DNA of 64,000 bases from Prochlorococcus sp. AG-402-I21 (GCA_003216955.1 QCHZ01000004.1:62001-126000); one strand, 5' to 3'. Shown: positions 30,822-39,123, counted from the first letter of the stretch. Made by a program: numbers and translations. The notes: generated from the sequence alone by a model not told the origin.

Positions 30822-32747
30822 GTGTTGATTAGTCTTGTTAATGCTTCAACAGACTTTGGAATAAAAAATCTTTTTAAAAATTTAGATCTTCATATAAATA
30901 AAAAAGAGAGACTCGGTTTGATTGGTCCAAATGGATCTGGCAAGTCAACACTTTTGAGAGTCATTGCAGGAATAGAACCTTTGATGGATGGAGAAAGAAG
31001 ATGTTTATCATCTTTGCGGATATCTTTAGTTGGGCAGGAAACAAGTTACAACAGTGAAAAAAGTATTTTGGAAGAAGTACTTGAAGGGTGTGGAGAAAAA
31101 AGGAAATTATTACTTAATTTCAGTCAGCTAAGTAGAAAAATCGCTCAAAGTCCAGAAGATGAAGACCTTTTGAAAAAACTTGGTCAGGCAAGTGAACTTA
31201 TGGATGCCGCTGGGGCATGGAATTTAGAACAAGAATGCCAAGATGTTCTAAGAAGACTAGGTATAAAAGATTTAGATAAGCCAGTAAAAGATCTTTCTGG
31301 TGGTTACCGCAAAAGAGTGGGACTTGCAGCTGCGCTTGTCTCTAAACCAGATGTCTTACTTCTTGATGAACCTACCAATCATCTCGATGCATCTGCAGTG
31401 GAATGGCTTCAAAATTGGTTAGACCATTACGAGGGTGCCCTTGTCTTGATCACGCACGATAGATATGTTCTTGATCGTATTACTAATCGGATGGTCGAAA
31501 TCAATAATGGAGAAGCTCGCAAGTATTCGGGAAATTATCGCCAATTTCTTCAACAAAAAGTTGAACAAGAACAATCAGAGATATCTACAAAGAAAAAATT
31601 TCAGGGTGTTTTAAGAAAGGAATTAGCTTGGTTAAGGCAAGGTCCCAAAGCGAGAAGTACAAAACAAAAAGCACGTATTCAAAGAATTGCTGAAATGCAA
31701 GCGAAACCTAAAAATCATGTCAAAGCTAAATTAGAAATGAATTCATTGAGTAGAAGAATTGGAAAAATCGCAATAGAAGCTGAAGGTGTAGGACTCTCCT
31801 TAAGTGATAAAGAGAATAATTTGGATCTTTTACATGATTTCACTTATAGCTTTAGTCCGGAGGATCGAGTAGGTATTATTGGTCCAAATGGAAGTGGTAA
31901 ATCGACTCTTTTAGATCTAATCGCAGGTAAAAGATTGCCTACTAGTGGAAAAATAACAGTTGGAGAAACCGTTCATATTGGCTATCTCGATCAACATACA
32001 AATGATTTAAATCAAGGGAGTGGCCTAAAGCGCAAAGTTATCGAATTCGTGGAGGAAGCTGCATTACGAATTGATCACGGAGGAAAACAAATTACCGCAT
32101 CACAACTCTTAGAAAAATTTCTGTTTCCACCTAGTCAGCAACATAGCCCTCTACTTAAACTGTCAGGAGGAGAAAAAAGAAGACTTGCTCTCTGTAAAAT
32201 GCTTATACAAGCTCCCAATGTATTGTTGCTTGATGAGCCTACAAATGATTTAGATATACAAACACTTAGCGTACTAGAGGATTTTCTTGAGGACTTTAAA
32301 GGTTGTGTCGTAGTCGTATCGCATGATAGATATTTTCTTGATCGAACAATTGATAGAATTTTTAATTTTGAAAATGCGCACTTACGAAGATATGAGGGGA
32401 ATTACTCTCGATTCCTGGAACAAAAAACATTAAAGGACCGAAATAATGAAATCAAAGAACGAGATCATATAATTAATAATTCCCATAACAAGAGTGGATC
32501 AGAAATAAAATCAAATCGTCAAAATAATATGAGAAAATTGAGTTTTAAAGAAGCTAGAGAATTAAAAGAACTAGATCTGAAACTACCTATGTTAGAAAAA
32601 CAGAAAATATATTTAGAAAAAAGAATAACTGATAGTGATGTAGACATTAGTGAAATCAGTCATCAATTAGCAGAGCTTATTGAAGCTATTCAAGATCATG
32701 AGGATAGATGGATTGAGCTAAGTGAGTTGTCTGAGTCAGCAAGATAA
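30822..32747 (+). CDS. ABC-F family ATPase (Uup/EttA-like)
   Basis: A 641-residue soluble protein with two ABC ATPase domains and no membrane segments. The first has GPNGSGKST near residue 40, LSGGYRKR and LLLDEPTNHLD; the second has GPNGSGKST near 354, LSGGEKRR and LLLDEPTNDLD. The linker between them is basic, and a coiled-coil tail (about 575-641) resembles Uup. ABC-F proteins act on the ribosome or on DNA structures. The GTG start is preceded by GAGGAAG at 30809-30815. Confidence 0.9.
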   Translation: MLISLVNASTDFGIKNLFKNLDLHINKKERLGLIGPNGSGKSTLLRVIAGIEPLMDGERRCLSSLRISLVGQETSYNSEKSILEEVLEGCGEKRKLLLNFSQLSRKIAQSPEDEDLLKKLGQASELMDAAGAWNLEQECQDVLRRLGIKDLDKPVKDLSGGYRKRVGLAAALVSKPDVLLLDEPTNHLDASAVEWLQNWLDHYEGALVLITHDRYVLDRITNRMVEINNGEARKYSGNYRQFLQQKVEQEQSEISTKKKFQGVLRKELAWLRQGPKARSTKQKARIQRIAEMQAKPKNHVKAKLEMNSLSRRIGKIAIEAEGVGLSLSDKENNLDLLHDFTYSFSPEDRVGIIGPNGSGKSTLLDLIAGKRLPTSGKITVGETVHIGYLDQHTNDLNQGSGLKRKVIEFVEEAALRIDHGGKQITASQLLEKFLFPPSQQHSPLLKLSGGEKRRLALCKMLIQAPNVLLLDEPTNDLDIQTLSVLEDFLEDFKGCVVVVSHDRYFLDRTIDRIFNFENAHLRRYEGNYSRFLEQKTLKDRNNEIKERDHIINNSHNKSGSEIKSNRQNNMRKLSFKEARELKELDLKLPMLEKQKIYLEKRITDSDVDISEISHQLAELIEAIQDHEDRWIELSELSESAR

Positions 32748-32802
32748 CAACGTAATTTTTTCTTGTGACGGAGAGGAATAAATTTAGGCCAAGTCGTCAG
32801 CG

Positions 32803-32830
32803 TTGACATTTTCAGTATAAATACTATAAA
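32803..32830 (+). promoter_or_regulatory. strong sigma70-type promoter for the downstream RNA
   Basis: A perfect -35 hexamer TTGACA (32803-32808), a 16-base spacer and TATAAA (32825-32830). Transcription is expected to begin near 32836-32838, just ahead of a GTAGC hairpin, with no large ORF behind it. Confidence 0.65.
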
Positions 32831-32836
32831 GGGCTT

Positions 32837-33023
32837 GTAGCTTTTGCTACTCAATCGTCCGATCTGCCTGTGTAGACCGCAGTTCGACTCAAGTCACAGG
32901 ACGGGGACTTGAGCGCTTTTAAGGAGTCTGTATCATGGTCAATATGTATTTCAATGGAAGATCATACGTATATTGCAATTCTGCTTAAAAGCCTCAGATC
33001 AAGCTCACTTATAGGGGCTTGAA
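32837..33023 (+). ncRNA. candidate structured RNA (sRNA or leader of a 17-codon ORF)
   Basis: Behind a consensus promoter the sequence folds into several perfect local pairings. These are GTAGC with GCTAC (32837-32850), CTCAA with TTGAG (32850-32854 and 32909-32913) enclosing CCTGTG with CACAGG (32867-32872 and 32895-32900), and GCTTTTAAG with CTTAAAAGC (32915-32923 and 32984-32992). A final hairpin pairs CAAGCTC with GGGCTTG near 33001-33023. Composition is also less AT-rich than the surroundings. I could not match it to tmRNA, SRP RNA or RNase P RNA; cyanobacterial 6S or a Yfr-type sRNA remain possible. Ends are approximate. Confidence 0.55.
32935..32988 (+). CDS. 17-residue small ORF inside the structured RNA
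   Basis: ATG to TAA encoding MVNMYFNGRSYVYCNSA. It is preceded by a full AAGGAG Shine-Dalgarno sequence (32921-32926) with an ideal 8-base spacer. The first bases of that site are inside the 5' arm, and the stop codon inside the 3' arm, of a 9-bp stem (32915-32923 with 32984-32992), so folding would hide part of the ribosome site. Whether the peptide is made is unknown. Confidence 0.45.
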   Translation: MVNMYFNGRSYVYCNSA

Positions 33024-33341
33024 TTATTCAAGATAAATTCATACCTCTAGTAATTTAATGCATCTCAATATATCAATGTTTTATAGTGAGATTATATTAT
33101 TTTTATGCCTATTAAAGTTAGCTAAATTAGTTGAATCATTGGAGTGATATTTATATAAATTTAAATGACTCGTTTTTGTAGTTATTAATACAATACGAAA
33201 AAGATCATGTTTCTCTGCATTTCGCTAGCTTTGGGACTGTGTCTGAGAAAAATATCTCACAAGAATATGAGATTCTATTATTCTAAAAAATTTATTATTT
33301 CTAGCTTTTAACTATAATAACTTTGTGTACATAGATGAATT
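33024..33341. other. gene-poor spacer
   Basis: About 320 AT-rich bases. No supported gene, repeat or RNA structure was seen after the hairpin near 33001-33023. Confidence 0.4.
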
Positions 33342-33509
33342 GTGAAGTTGATTAAATGGCATAAATCATTTGTTGAACGTGCTCAAAAAGAAATGGGGAT
33401 ATCTAACTATGCCCTTTATTGGTTTGGATTCCTTGAGGGTGCATTAGTTATGTGGATACTTATGAAAGTTATTTCTGCTTTATGGATAAAATCTGAGTTT
33501 CCTTTTTAA
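33342..33509 (+). CDS. small single-span membrane protein (55 aa)
   Basis: A GTG-started frame encoding a basic N-terminus (MKLIKWHKSFVERAQKEMG) and then a hydrophobic, aromatic stretch (YALYWFGFLEGALVMWILMK) before SALWIKSEFPF. It lies 25 bases before another small membrane protein in the same direction. Family unknown. Confidence 0.55.
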   Translation: MKLIKWHKSFVERAQKEMGISNYALYWFGFLEGALVMWILMKVISALWIKSEFPF

Positions 33510-33534
33510 TAAAGATGTTTCTAATAGGTGGATT

Positions 33535-33720
33535 ATGGAGTTTCTAAAAAAAATCCCTCCGAATATTTATTTGATTTTTTCTATGATTTTCATAACAACA
33601 GCTATTGCAGCTCTTTTTTTAGGGAAATTTATTTTTGCCGTCATATCTTTGGTAATTGGACTTTTTGCATTAATAGTGTGGACTTTTCTTGGATTATTTG
33701 AAGAAACTAAAAATACGTAG
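33535..33720 (+). CDS. small two-span membrane protein (61 aa)
   Basis: Starts MEFLKKIPPNIYLIF and is nearly all hydrophobic, with two likely helices (about 10-29 and 32-53) separated by a Gly-Lys turn (LGKFIFAV), ending EETKNT. It probably shares a transcript with the upstream 55-residue gene. Function unknown. Confidence 0.55.
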   Translation: MEFLKKIPPNIYLIFSMIFITTAIAALFLGKFIFAVISLVIGLFALIVWTFLGLFEETKNT

Positions 33721-33850
33721 ATGCCTCCATATCCTTTTATATAAGAATATGGCTAGCAAAAAGTTCTCATCATTTCATTATTCATTAGGTGCTTGTTTTC
33801 CTTTTGAATGAATTTATTGTGTATGGAGATAGATTATTTTTAAGTTAATA

Positions 33851-34057
33851 ATGGTTATTGATCCAGAAGTGATACCCCCTTCAAGTAACAAAGGGAGCAA
33901 AGCAGGTAAATATTTCCCGAAATGGACAATTTATAGCTCTTTCGGGATAGGGGTATTGGTCTTAGTTGGGTTAATTAAAACCCTTCTCCCTTTAATTGGA
34001 ATGGCTTTCTTACTTGCTTTCGTCTGGTCCCAGTCAACAACTAACAGAAGATACTGA
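33851..34057 (+). CDS. hypothetical membrane protein (68 aa)
   Basis: Polar N-terminus (MVIDPEVIPPSSNKGSKAG) followed by two short hydrophobic segments (about 27-41 and 45-59) and an Arg-rich end (TTNRRY). No family recognised. It is in the same direction as the two preceding small genes. Confidence 0.55.
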   Translation: MVIDPEVIPPSSNKGSKAGKYFPKWTIYSSFGIGVLVLVGLIKTLLPLIGMAFLLAFVWSQSTTNRRY

Positions 34058-34111
34058 AAATTGTGCTCACCACAAATTAAAGTCTTTCTCGAGGTAACTT
34101 TAACTTTTGAG

Positions 34112-34264
34112 TTATCTCCCGATAATGAAATGGTGAACAGAGGGAACCGTTCTATATAGAATGTAAATAATAAGAACTAGTAAATTTCCACCAACTACAG
34201 CAGCTCCTGCAGCAAAATTTCCTTCTTTAGTGGTGTAATCCCACTTTGGCTCGTTATCTGTCAT
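34112..34264 (-). CDS. small single-span membrane protein (50 aa)
   Basis: Started at ATG 34264 (MTDNEPKWDYTTKEGNFAAG); an upstream TTG would add 15 Asn-rich residues and looks unlikely. One helix, AAVVGGNLLVLIIYILY, is followed by a short tail with two His. It converges with the 68-residue gene. Function unknown. Confidence 0.55.
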   Translation of the reverse strand: MTDNEPKWDYTTKEGNFAAGAAVVGGNLLVLIIYILYRTVPSVHHFIIGR

Positions 34265-34469
34265 GGTTGAATTATTAATAACTTTATTATTGCCATTATT
34301 CCAACTCAATCAACAAATATAACTAATAAAAGAATAAAGAAACTCCTGATTTCTTCGAAATTCAAAATCTAATCCACTTCCCTATAACGTAAAAGAGATT
34401 TATTTAAAAGGCTTGAGAGTTCTCTGTTCTTCAAATCTCTCTCTATGACTACTGGTTTAACTTGAAAAT

Positions 34470-34793
34470 TTATGCTTCCTCTTTAGAAATCACTTCGGCA
34501 TCAACAACTTCTTTTGAATCAATAAATTCGTTTCTTTTCCTATCTATCCAACTATTAATACCGTATACGAGTGGCTTTGATCCTCGATAAATAAAAATTG
34601 CGGTAGGAAGAACACTTATTATCCCAATTGCAGGGTTCTTGAATATGAATCGCCCTGCTTTGACATTAAAAAGAATAATTAAGACAGAAGGAATTAGAAC
34701 ACTGAGAATGGTCTTTAGAGCTTCAGTCCATCCAACACGATAGACCCACCAAATTGAAGCGATTCCAAAAATATATAAAACAAAATAAGTCAT
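34470..34793 (-). CDS. hypothetical membrane protein (107 aa)
   Basis: Starts MTYFVLYIFGIASIWWVYRVG; three hydrophobic segments (about 2-18, 25-43 and 54-69) precede a soluble acidic C-terminus with KEVVDAEVISKEEA. No family name can be given. Confidence 0.6.
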   Translation of the reverse strand: MTYFVLYIFGIASIWWVYRVGWTEALKTILSVLIPSVLIILFNVKAGRFIFKNPAIGIISVLPTAIFIYRGSKPLVYGINSWIDRKRNEFIDSKEVVDAEVISKEEA

Positions 34794-34839
34794 TAAATAT
34801 TACTTACACAGTAAGTCAAGTCTTATTATTTCAGCTATT

Positions 34840-35034
34840 CTAAGAAATATTTTTACGCTTTGAGTTTCTCGTCTCGAGGACGTAAACACTAATAGCTATC
34901 AGTAATGTTACCAAAATCGATGAGGCTAACCAACTTAATTGACTTGAGTTCATTCCTAAGTAAGGGCCATCAATAGGTTGCTCAGACCAAGTGCCAGGTA
35001 AGTGCCATACCTGAGGGTTCGATAGAAAAAACAT
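34840..35034 (-). CDS. small single-span membrane protein (64 aa)
   Basis: The N-terminal half has two Trp-containing segments (PQVWHLPGTWSEQPIDGPYL). A helix LSWLASSILVTLLIAISVYVL and a basic end ETRNSKRKNIS follow. It lies 46 bases before the 107-residue gene on the same strand, so the two may be cotranscribed. Family unknown. Confidence 0.55.
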   Translation of the reverse strand: MFFLSNPQVWHLPGTWSEQPIDGPYLGMNSSQLSWLASSILVTLLIAISVYVLETRNSKRKNIS

Positions 35035-35251
35035 GCAATACCTTTCAATGTTTTATGAGCAAATTTTATATTTAAAATACATAAATGCTATGAATAATTA
35101 CTTATCGTTACTTGTTCTAATAACCAAGATTGATGATGTATTTGATTTTTAATTAGTAACGGATTTCTTTAATTCTTTAAAAATAATAATTACTCATGGC
35201 AAAGCTTTGAAACATAAGCCATCTTTAAGTTAAATTCATTTCGAGGTCACA

Positions 35252-35341
35252 ATGACTAGAGCTGTGAACTGGGTTTTGCTTCAATTGGCTATGAGTTATT
35301 ACGGCGACTCGTTGAGAGAATTTCAAGTTGACAATGATTAG
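35252..35341 (+). CDS. possible 29-residue protein
   Basis: A short ATG frame (MTRAVNWVLLQLAMSYYGDS then LREFQVDND) preceded by GAGG at 35242-35245. The pattern of hydrophobic and aromatic residues looks protein-like, but the length allows no firm call. Confidence 0.35.
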   Translation: MTRAVNWVLLQLAMSYYGDSLREFQVDND

Positions 35342-35384
35342 TTGTTAATACCTTTTCAATATTATTTAATTTCTCATTATTTTA

Positions 35385-35489
35385 ATGAAGTTACTAACTC
35401 AGTTCAGTATTCCTAATCCAAGCAAGGCTGATCTTGCTAAAATTAACAATAGAACTTCAAAAACACTTAAAAAAGCATCTAAAAAATAA
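35385..35489 (+). CDS. possible 34-residue basic protein
   Basis: ATG frame encoding MKLLTQFSIPNPSKADLAKI and then a Lys-rich end (KTLKKASKK). No clear ribosome site. It follows the 29-codon frame by 43 bases in the same direction. Coding is only suggested. Confidence 0.3.
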   Translation: MKLLTQFSIPNPSKADLAKINNRTSKTLKKASKK

Positions 35490-35647
35490 CCTTGTTTTTT
35501 TGAACCATTACGAATGCTATGAACAATAGATTTATTAATCAAGTCTTGCTTATACGTCTATAATATATCGTGAATATTACTAATACGTCTAAATTTTACC
35601 TAATTATATCACTATCATTATTTCTAATAACTGTGAAATTATTACCT

Positions 35648-36193
35648 TTATTTTTTCTCGGCTATTATTGATTCTAACTTAATGTTCTTAGAGAACTCCT
35701 TGCAATCTAATTTTACTCTTTTTATTTTTTCTTCTTCCCAAATCCAGTATACGGGATGAGACTTCCTAACCTTTCTTAATTGTTTATTTGATCTTAAGCT
35801 AATAGGTGAGAATTCTTTTGTTTGATCAAATGCATTATCTCTAGTTGCCTGATTCAAAACAATACTACCTTCTTCCCCTGATTCTGATCGGTGATAAGTT
35901 CCAATTGGTATTTGCAGTGCACCCATTGCTCTATTTAAAAAAATCACATGGTGCGGCTCATCCCATTCAGGGTTGATAAGAGTGAATTTTCGACTACCAT
36001 CAATCACTAAATTGTGATCAATTTGATGATGGTGGATGTAATACTGCTCAAAAATGCCATCATCAGGAGGAGATATGGCATTTTTGTGATGGATAACAAC
36101 ATCGGCGCCATTTGATCCATTTACGCTTGCATCAAAGAACGATACTTGTGCTGTTTCACGAAAAACACGAATAGGGACAAAATGAAGAAGCAT
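35648..36193 (-). CDS. cupin-like hypothetical protein (181 aa)
   Basis: I start at ATG 36193 because GGGAGG lies six bases upstream; a TTG two codons earlier is inside that spacer. The middle of the protein has a His-rich strand (YYIHHHQIDHNLVIDGSRKF), then FLNRAMGALQIPIGTYHRSESGEEG, which fits the two motifs of a cupin metal site (HxH and a later H). The family and substrate are unknown. No signal peptide. Confidence 0.6.
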   Translation of the reverse strand: MLLHFVPIRVFRETAQVSFFDASVNGSNGADVVIHHKNAISPPDDGIFEQYYIHHHQIDHNLVIDGSRKFTLINPEWDEPHHVIFLNRAMGALQIPIGTYHRSESGEEGSIVLNQATRDNAFDQTKEFSPISLRSNKQLRKVRKSHPVYWIWEEEKIKRVKLDCKEFSKNIKLESIIAEKK

Positions 36194-36312
36194 GTGCAAC
36201 CTCCCTTGTTCTTACAATTTATTCATAATCGAAAATAGTTAATTTATAAATCTCGGTTTTCACCTTGGCAGATATTCTTATATAAACTATTTTTCTTGCT
36301 AAGTGCACTAGA

Positions 36313-36972
36313 CTAACCTTGCTCACAACCAAGACTTTTTAATTCCGAAAAAGAAAATACTTGTTTATTTATTATTGAACCTTTTGAGGATTCTTGATGA
36401 ATGGCTCTAGAAGATAAAACCCAAGCCCCACCTTTATATAAAGGTACAAAAGTATCTTTGTAAAAGCTTTTTCCTTTTAAATCTTTTTTTGAAATTGGAT
36501 CAAGATATTGACTGGAATAACTCTTGCTTAAGTAGCCATTACCAGTATGAGTCACATCCTTAGTAAGTATGATTATTAGATTTCCATGAATATGTCTATA
36601 AACCATCGTAACGATATCGTTTTTGACCCTATATTTGTCACCTTCATTTTTCCCTCCAACTATAACTTCTGAGCCAATTTCATTTATATCTCCAAAAGTA
36701 AAGGTATTTCTCCCATGAGTTTGTTCAAATGATCTTCTGACTCGATGAATAGCAACTTCCCAAAGTTGTGAAGAAATGGCTTTGTGTATTTCTTTGTCAT
36801 CTATTTCTTTAACAGTGGCTTTTAAATCTTGTCCTAAGCAAAAGCTTCCTTTTATTTCTCTTTTGCCATCTGTCCATGAACATCTACCTTCATAACCTAA
36901 AAAATCTGGTTCCCATGTGTAGCGATTTTCATAGGCAGACTTAAATAAATGGGTACAATCTGTTCCTGTCAT
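36313..36972 (-). CDS. DUF3386 family protein
   Basis: A 219-residue cyanobacterial protein beginning MTGTDCTHLFKSAYENRYTW, then PDFLGYEGRCSWTDG, which is how I recognise DUF3386. Later parts (SSQLWEVAIHRVRRSFEQTHG, GDKYRVKNDIVTMVYRHIHG) form a beta-rich fold. No membrane or signal segment. Function not established. Single gene. Confidence 0.65.
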   Translation of the reverse strand: MTGTDCTHLFKSAYENRYTWEPDFLGYEGRCSWTDGKREIKGSFCLGQDLKATVKEIDDKEIHKAISSQLWEVAIHRVRRSFEQTHGRNTFTFGDINEIGSEVIVGGKNEGDKYRVKNDIVTMVYRHIHGNLIIILTKDVTHTGNGYLSKSYSSQYLDPISKKDLKGKSFYKDTFVPLYKGGAWVLSSRAIHQESSKGSIINKQVFSFSELKSLGCEQG

Positions 36973-37307
36973 TTTCGTGGTTCGTATATGGCTTATCTTA
37001 GTTAATTAAAGATTTTAATAAACTAATTAAAAATATATTGATGAAAAAACAAGTATTTATAGTTTTCAATAGCGATTATTTTGAGCAATAAACACAGATA
37101 AATTAGTTTCCAAAAAATAACGTTTATTGCATTTTACTTAAGGTTATTATTTTTGATAGCCAAGACCATGCAAGAAATGGCTATCACGCAAAAGCATCTC
37201 TTGAGTTGAAAACTCTTGCTATATATTTTTAATATAGCTTCCAAAAATTGTCAGTTTATTTGATACACAAAACTGCAAATCATTTGATCTCATTAGCTAT
37301 TAAAAGA
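36973..37307. other. gene-poor spacer
   Basis: About 335 AT-rich bases, with only a weak 7-bp inverted repeat (GCTATAT near 37217). No gene seen. Confidence 0.4.
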
Positions 37308-37568
37308 CTATTCTTCATTTTCTTCAACCGAGGATTTTCTATTTACTGAGCTTAGAGACTGATCATTGCTATCAGTTTTTTCATCCCAACCCCAGCTTCT
37401 TTTGATTTCTTTTAATGATCGACCACTCTCTCTTTGTTGGGGACTTAGGGGAATCCAACTCCAATCAATTAAAAGTGTGGCGACAACGCCAAATATGACA
37501 TGTCCGACAAGTACGCCTACAACATCAACTGTAGTGAGAGATTCTTGTCCAATCGAGGGGTCGTACAA
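37308..37568 (-). CDS. hypothetical membrane protein (86 aa)
   Basis: TTG-started frame beginning MYDPSIGQESLTTVDVVGVL; one hydrophobic helix (about 16-40) is followed by WSWIPLSPQQRESGRSLKEI and an acidic Ser-rich tail. It is divergent from the hli cluster. I see no ATG alternative in the first helix. Family unknown. Confidence 0.5.
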   Translation of the reverse strand: MYDPSIGQESLTTVDVVGVLVGHVIFGVVATLLIDWSWIPLSPQQRESGRSLKEIKRSWGWDEKTDSNDQSLSSVNRKSSVEENEE

Positions 37569-37728
37569 ATTCTTTATTCTTTTGTTTCTTCTAATTATAG
37601 GAATTTAGTAAATTTTTCAAAGAAAAGGTATGGTTAAAAGTTTCGTTTTATATATATTTTTTTCTAATGTATTTGATCATTTTTACTAGTATGTTCGGTT
37701 GCCCACCATCAACTAAAAGCACCAGCCC

Positions 37729-37746
37729 GTTACATTACTTTACATA
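37729..37746 (+). promoter_or_regulatory. HLR1-like (RpaB-binding) site upstream of hli cluster
   Basis: GTTACATT-AC-TTTACATA fits the HLR1 consensus of two (G/T)TTACA(T/A)(T/A) repeats separated by two bases. HLR1 is bound by the response regulator RpaB in other cyanobacteria and controls high-light genes such as hli. The site is only 16 bases before the hli start chosen here, which would suit promoter-blocking repression more than activation from upstream. Confidence 0.55.
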
Positions 37747-37762
37747 AATGCATTCTTTAAAA

Positions 37763-37870
37763 ATGACACCTGAAGCAGAAAAGTTTAATGGTTGGGCAGC
37801 AATGCTTGGCTTCGTTGCAGCCTTTGGCGCATATGCAACAACCGGACAAATTATTCCTGGCATCTTTTAA
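37763..37870 (+). CDS. hli: high-light-inducible protein (first of three)
   Basis: A 35-residue HLIP if started at ATG 37763 (MTPEAEKFNGWAAMLGFVAA), the form usual in Prochlorococcus; an ATG at 37748 would add five residues but abuts the HLR1-like site. The single membrane helix carries the chlorophyll-binding pattern ExxNGxxAM, and the end GAYATTGQIIPG is the signature of the multicopy Prochlorococcus/cyanophage hli type. HLIPs bind pigments in thylakoids and protect photosystems under stress. Confidence 0.9.
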   Translation: MTPEAEKFNGWAAMLGFVAAFGAYATTGQIIPGIF

Positions 37871-37880
37871 ATTCTTGATC

Positions 37881-38000
37881 ATGCAACCTTCAAACAAGAC
37901 AATTTTTGAAAAAAGCCTCGGCAGACCAGCAATGATGGCTTTCGTTCTTTTAACAGGTATCTATCTAACAACTGGCCAACTTATCCCTGGAGTTGTGTAA
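37881..38000 (+). CDS. hli: high-light-inducible protein (second)
   Basis: A 39-residue HLIP beginning MQPSNKTIFEKSLGRPAMMA. The helix motif is FEKSLGRPAMMAF, so the usual Asn of ExxNGRxAM is Leu here, while Glu, Arg and the helix are kept. The end is TTGQLIPGVV. It follows the first hli by 10 bases and its TAA overlaps the ATG of the third hli by one base. Confidence 0.9.
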   Translation: MQPSNKTIFEKSLGRPAMMAFVLLTGIYLTTGQLIPGVV

Positions 38001-38146
38001 TGTCTACTACAAACAACAACACAAGAAAAATCGATCCTGAGAAGGTAACTGCAGAAAGACTTAACGGCTATGCAGCTCTTTTAGGTTGTATTGCTTTAGT
38101 AGGTGCGTATGCAACAACAGGACAAATCATTCCTGGCTTTGTTTGA
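38000..38146 (+). CDS. hli: high-light-inducible protein (third)
   Basis: A 48-residue HLIP with a polar N-terminus (MSTTNNNTRKIDPEKVTA) and the helix AERLNGYAALLGCIALVGAY, ending TTGQIIPGFV. The motif ExxNGxxAL has Leu in place of Met. Overlap with the preceding stop codon (TAATG) indicates a translationally coupled hli operon. Confidence 0.9.
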   Translation: MSTTNNNTRKIDPEKVTAERLNGYAALLGCIALVGAYATTGQIIPGFV

Positions 38147-38277
38147 TCTAAGAAGTTACATCAAAATTTCAGTCAGTTGAACTAACTTCTAGCAATTATT
38201 AGTCTACTTGGGGCAGATACCTAATAGAAGATTTATTGGTTTTAATGGGAAAAACTAATTTCAATAAACTCAAAAAT

Positions 38278-38472
38278 TTATAGGAATATTCCTTTTGATT
38301 GAACAAAGCTATGAAAAACCGGATTATGAAGATATTCAATATACAAAGCGATTAAAAATGCACCACTCAAGCAACCACTTGCAATTATTGATCCAAAAAT
38401 AAAAACTTGTTTTTTGCTTAAATTTGGCTTCGTATCTACAAATAAAAATCTCTTTGATCTTGAGACAGTCAT
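38278..38472 (-). CDS. small single-span membrane protein (64 aa)
   Basis: A basic N-terminus (MTVSRSKRFLFVDTKPNLSK) is followed by a helix IFGSIIASGCLSGAFLIALY and a short tail with HNPVFHSFVQSKGIF. Convergent with the hli cluster. Function unknown. Confidence 0.5.
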   Translation of the reverse strand: MTVSRSKRFLFVDTKPNLSKKQVFIFGSIIASGCLSGAFLIALYIEYLHNPVFHSFVQSKGIFL

Positions 38473-38540
38473 TTAAGTTTTTTCAACTATTTAATACTTA
38501 GCCATATCATGTCTTGATTATTTCCTGCTTAAGAGTTTCT

Positions 38541-38912
38541 TTATGAAACTCTGTCTTCCATGTAAACAGCTTGACAAGAAAATTCTTGAATTTCTCCATT
38601 AGGTAAACGTTGGGCAAATCTGGGTTCATCCATTCTTAATCCATTTTTCTCATCCTGATAACTCCATAACCATTTCTTGTCTGTGAATGATATGTCACCG
38701 ACCTTAAAAGATACTGGCAGCATGAGGTTTTTATCTCGCCAATTAAGAACTATAAAGGCTCCTTTATCAATATTTTCCAGATCATCAGTTATGGCGAAAT
38801 CTCCATTTAAATTATTTCTGATGACTGCAGATAATCTATCTCCATCGCAATTGAAATCTGAAGAAGGATTAAGAGTAATAAGTAAACTAAGAAAAAACGA
38901 AATAAAAATCAT
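38541..38912 (-). CDS. hypothetical exported protein (123 aa)
   Basis: Starts MIFISFFLSLLITLNPSSDF, a likely signal peptide. The mature part has two cysteines (FNCDGDRL and FSCQAVY) near its ends and a beta-rich core with FIVLNWRDKNLMLPVSFKVG. Possibly a periplasmic domain closed by a disulphide. Family not recognised. Confidence 0.55.
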   Translation of the reverse strand: MIFISFFLSLLITLNPSSDFNCDGDRLSAVIRNNLNGDFAITDDLENIDKGAFIVLNWRDKNLMLPVSFKVGDISFTDKKWLWSYQDEKNGLRMDEPRFAQRLPNGEIQEFSCQAVYMEDRVS

Positions 38913-39123
38913 TTATTTTGAGTATTAGAGGATTCTTTCTGTGAAAATGATATTTTTTTATTTATCATAATCATTGCTTTATCTATGATAAAAGGAACTT
39001 ATTTGATACTTGATGAGAGTATAAATTCGGTATATTAAAATTAAACAATAGGCTCACCAAATCGAAAACTCAAAATCTACTTACACTAATTCTACGAAAA
39101 TCAGTTGCAAATATCTTGGAGAT

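Noticed and set aside
32837-33023. tmRNA, SRP RNA or RNase P RNA identity for the structured RNA
   Set aside because: TTCGACT at 32883-32889 looks T-loop-like but its flanks do not pair; no tag sequence, no GGAAGGAAGC SRP core, and no RNase P core motifs.
33727-33752. Hairpin CCATAT...ATATGG as a terminator
   Set aside because: Short AT-rich stem with a mismatch and no T-run.
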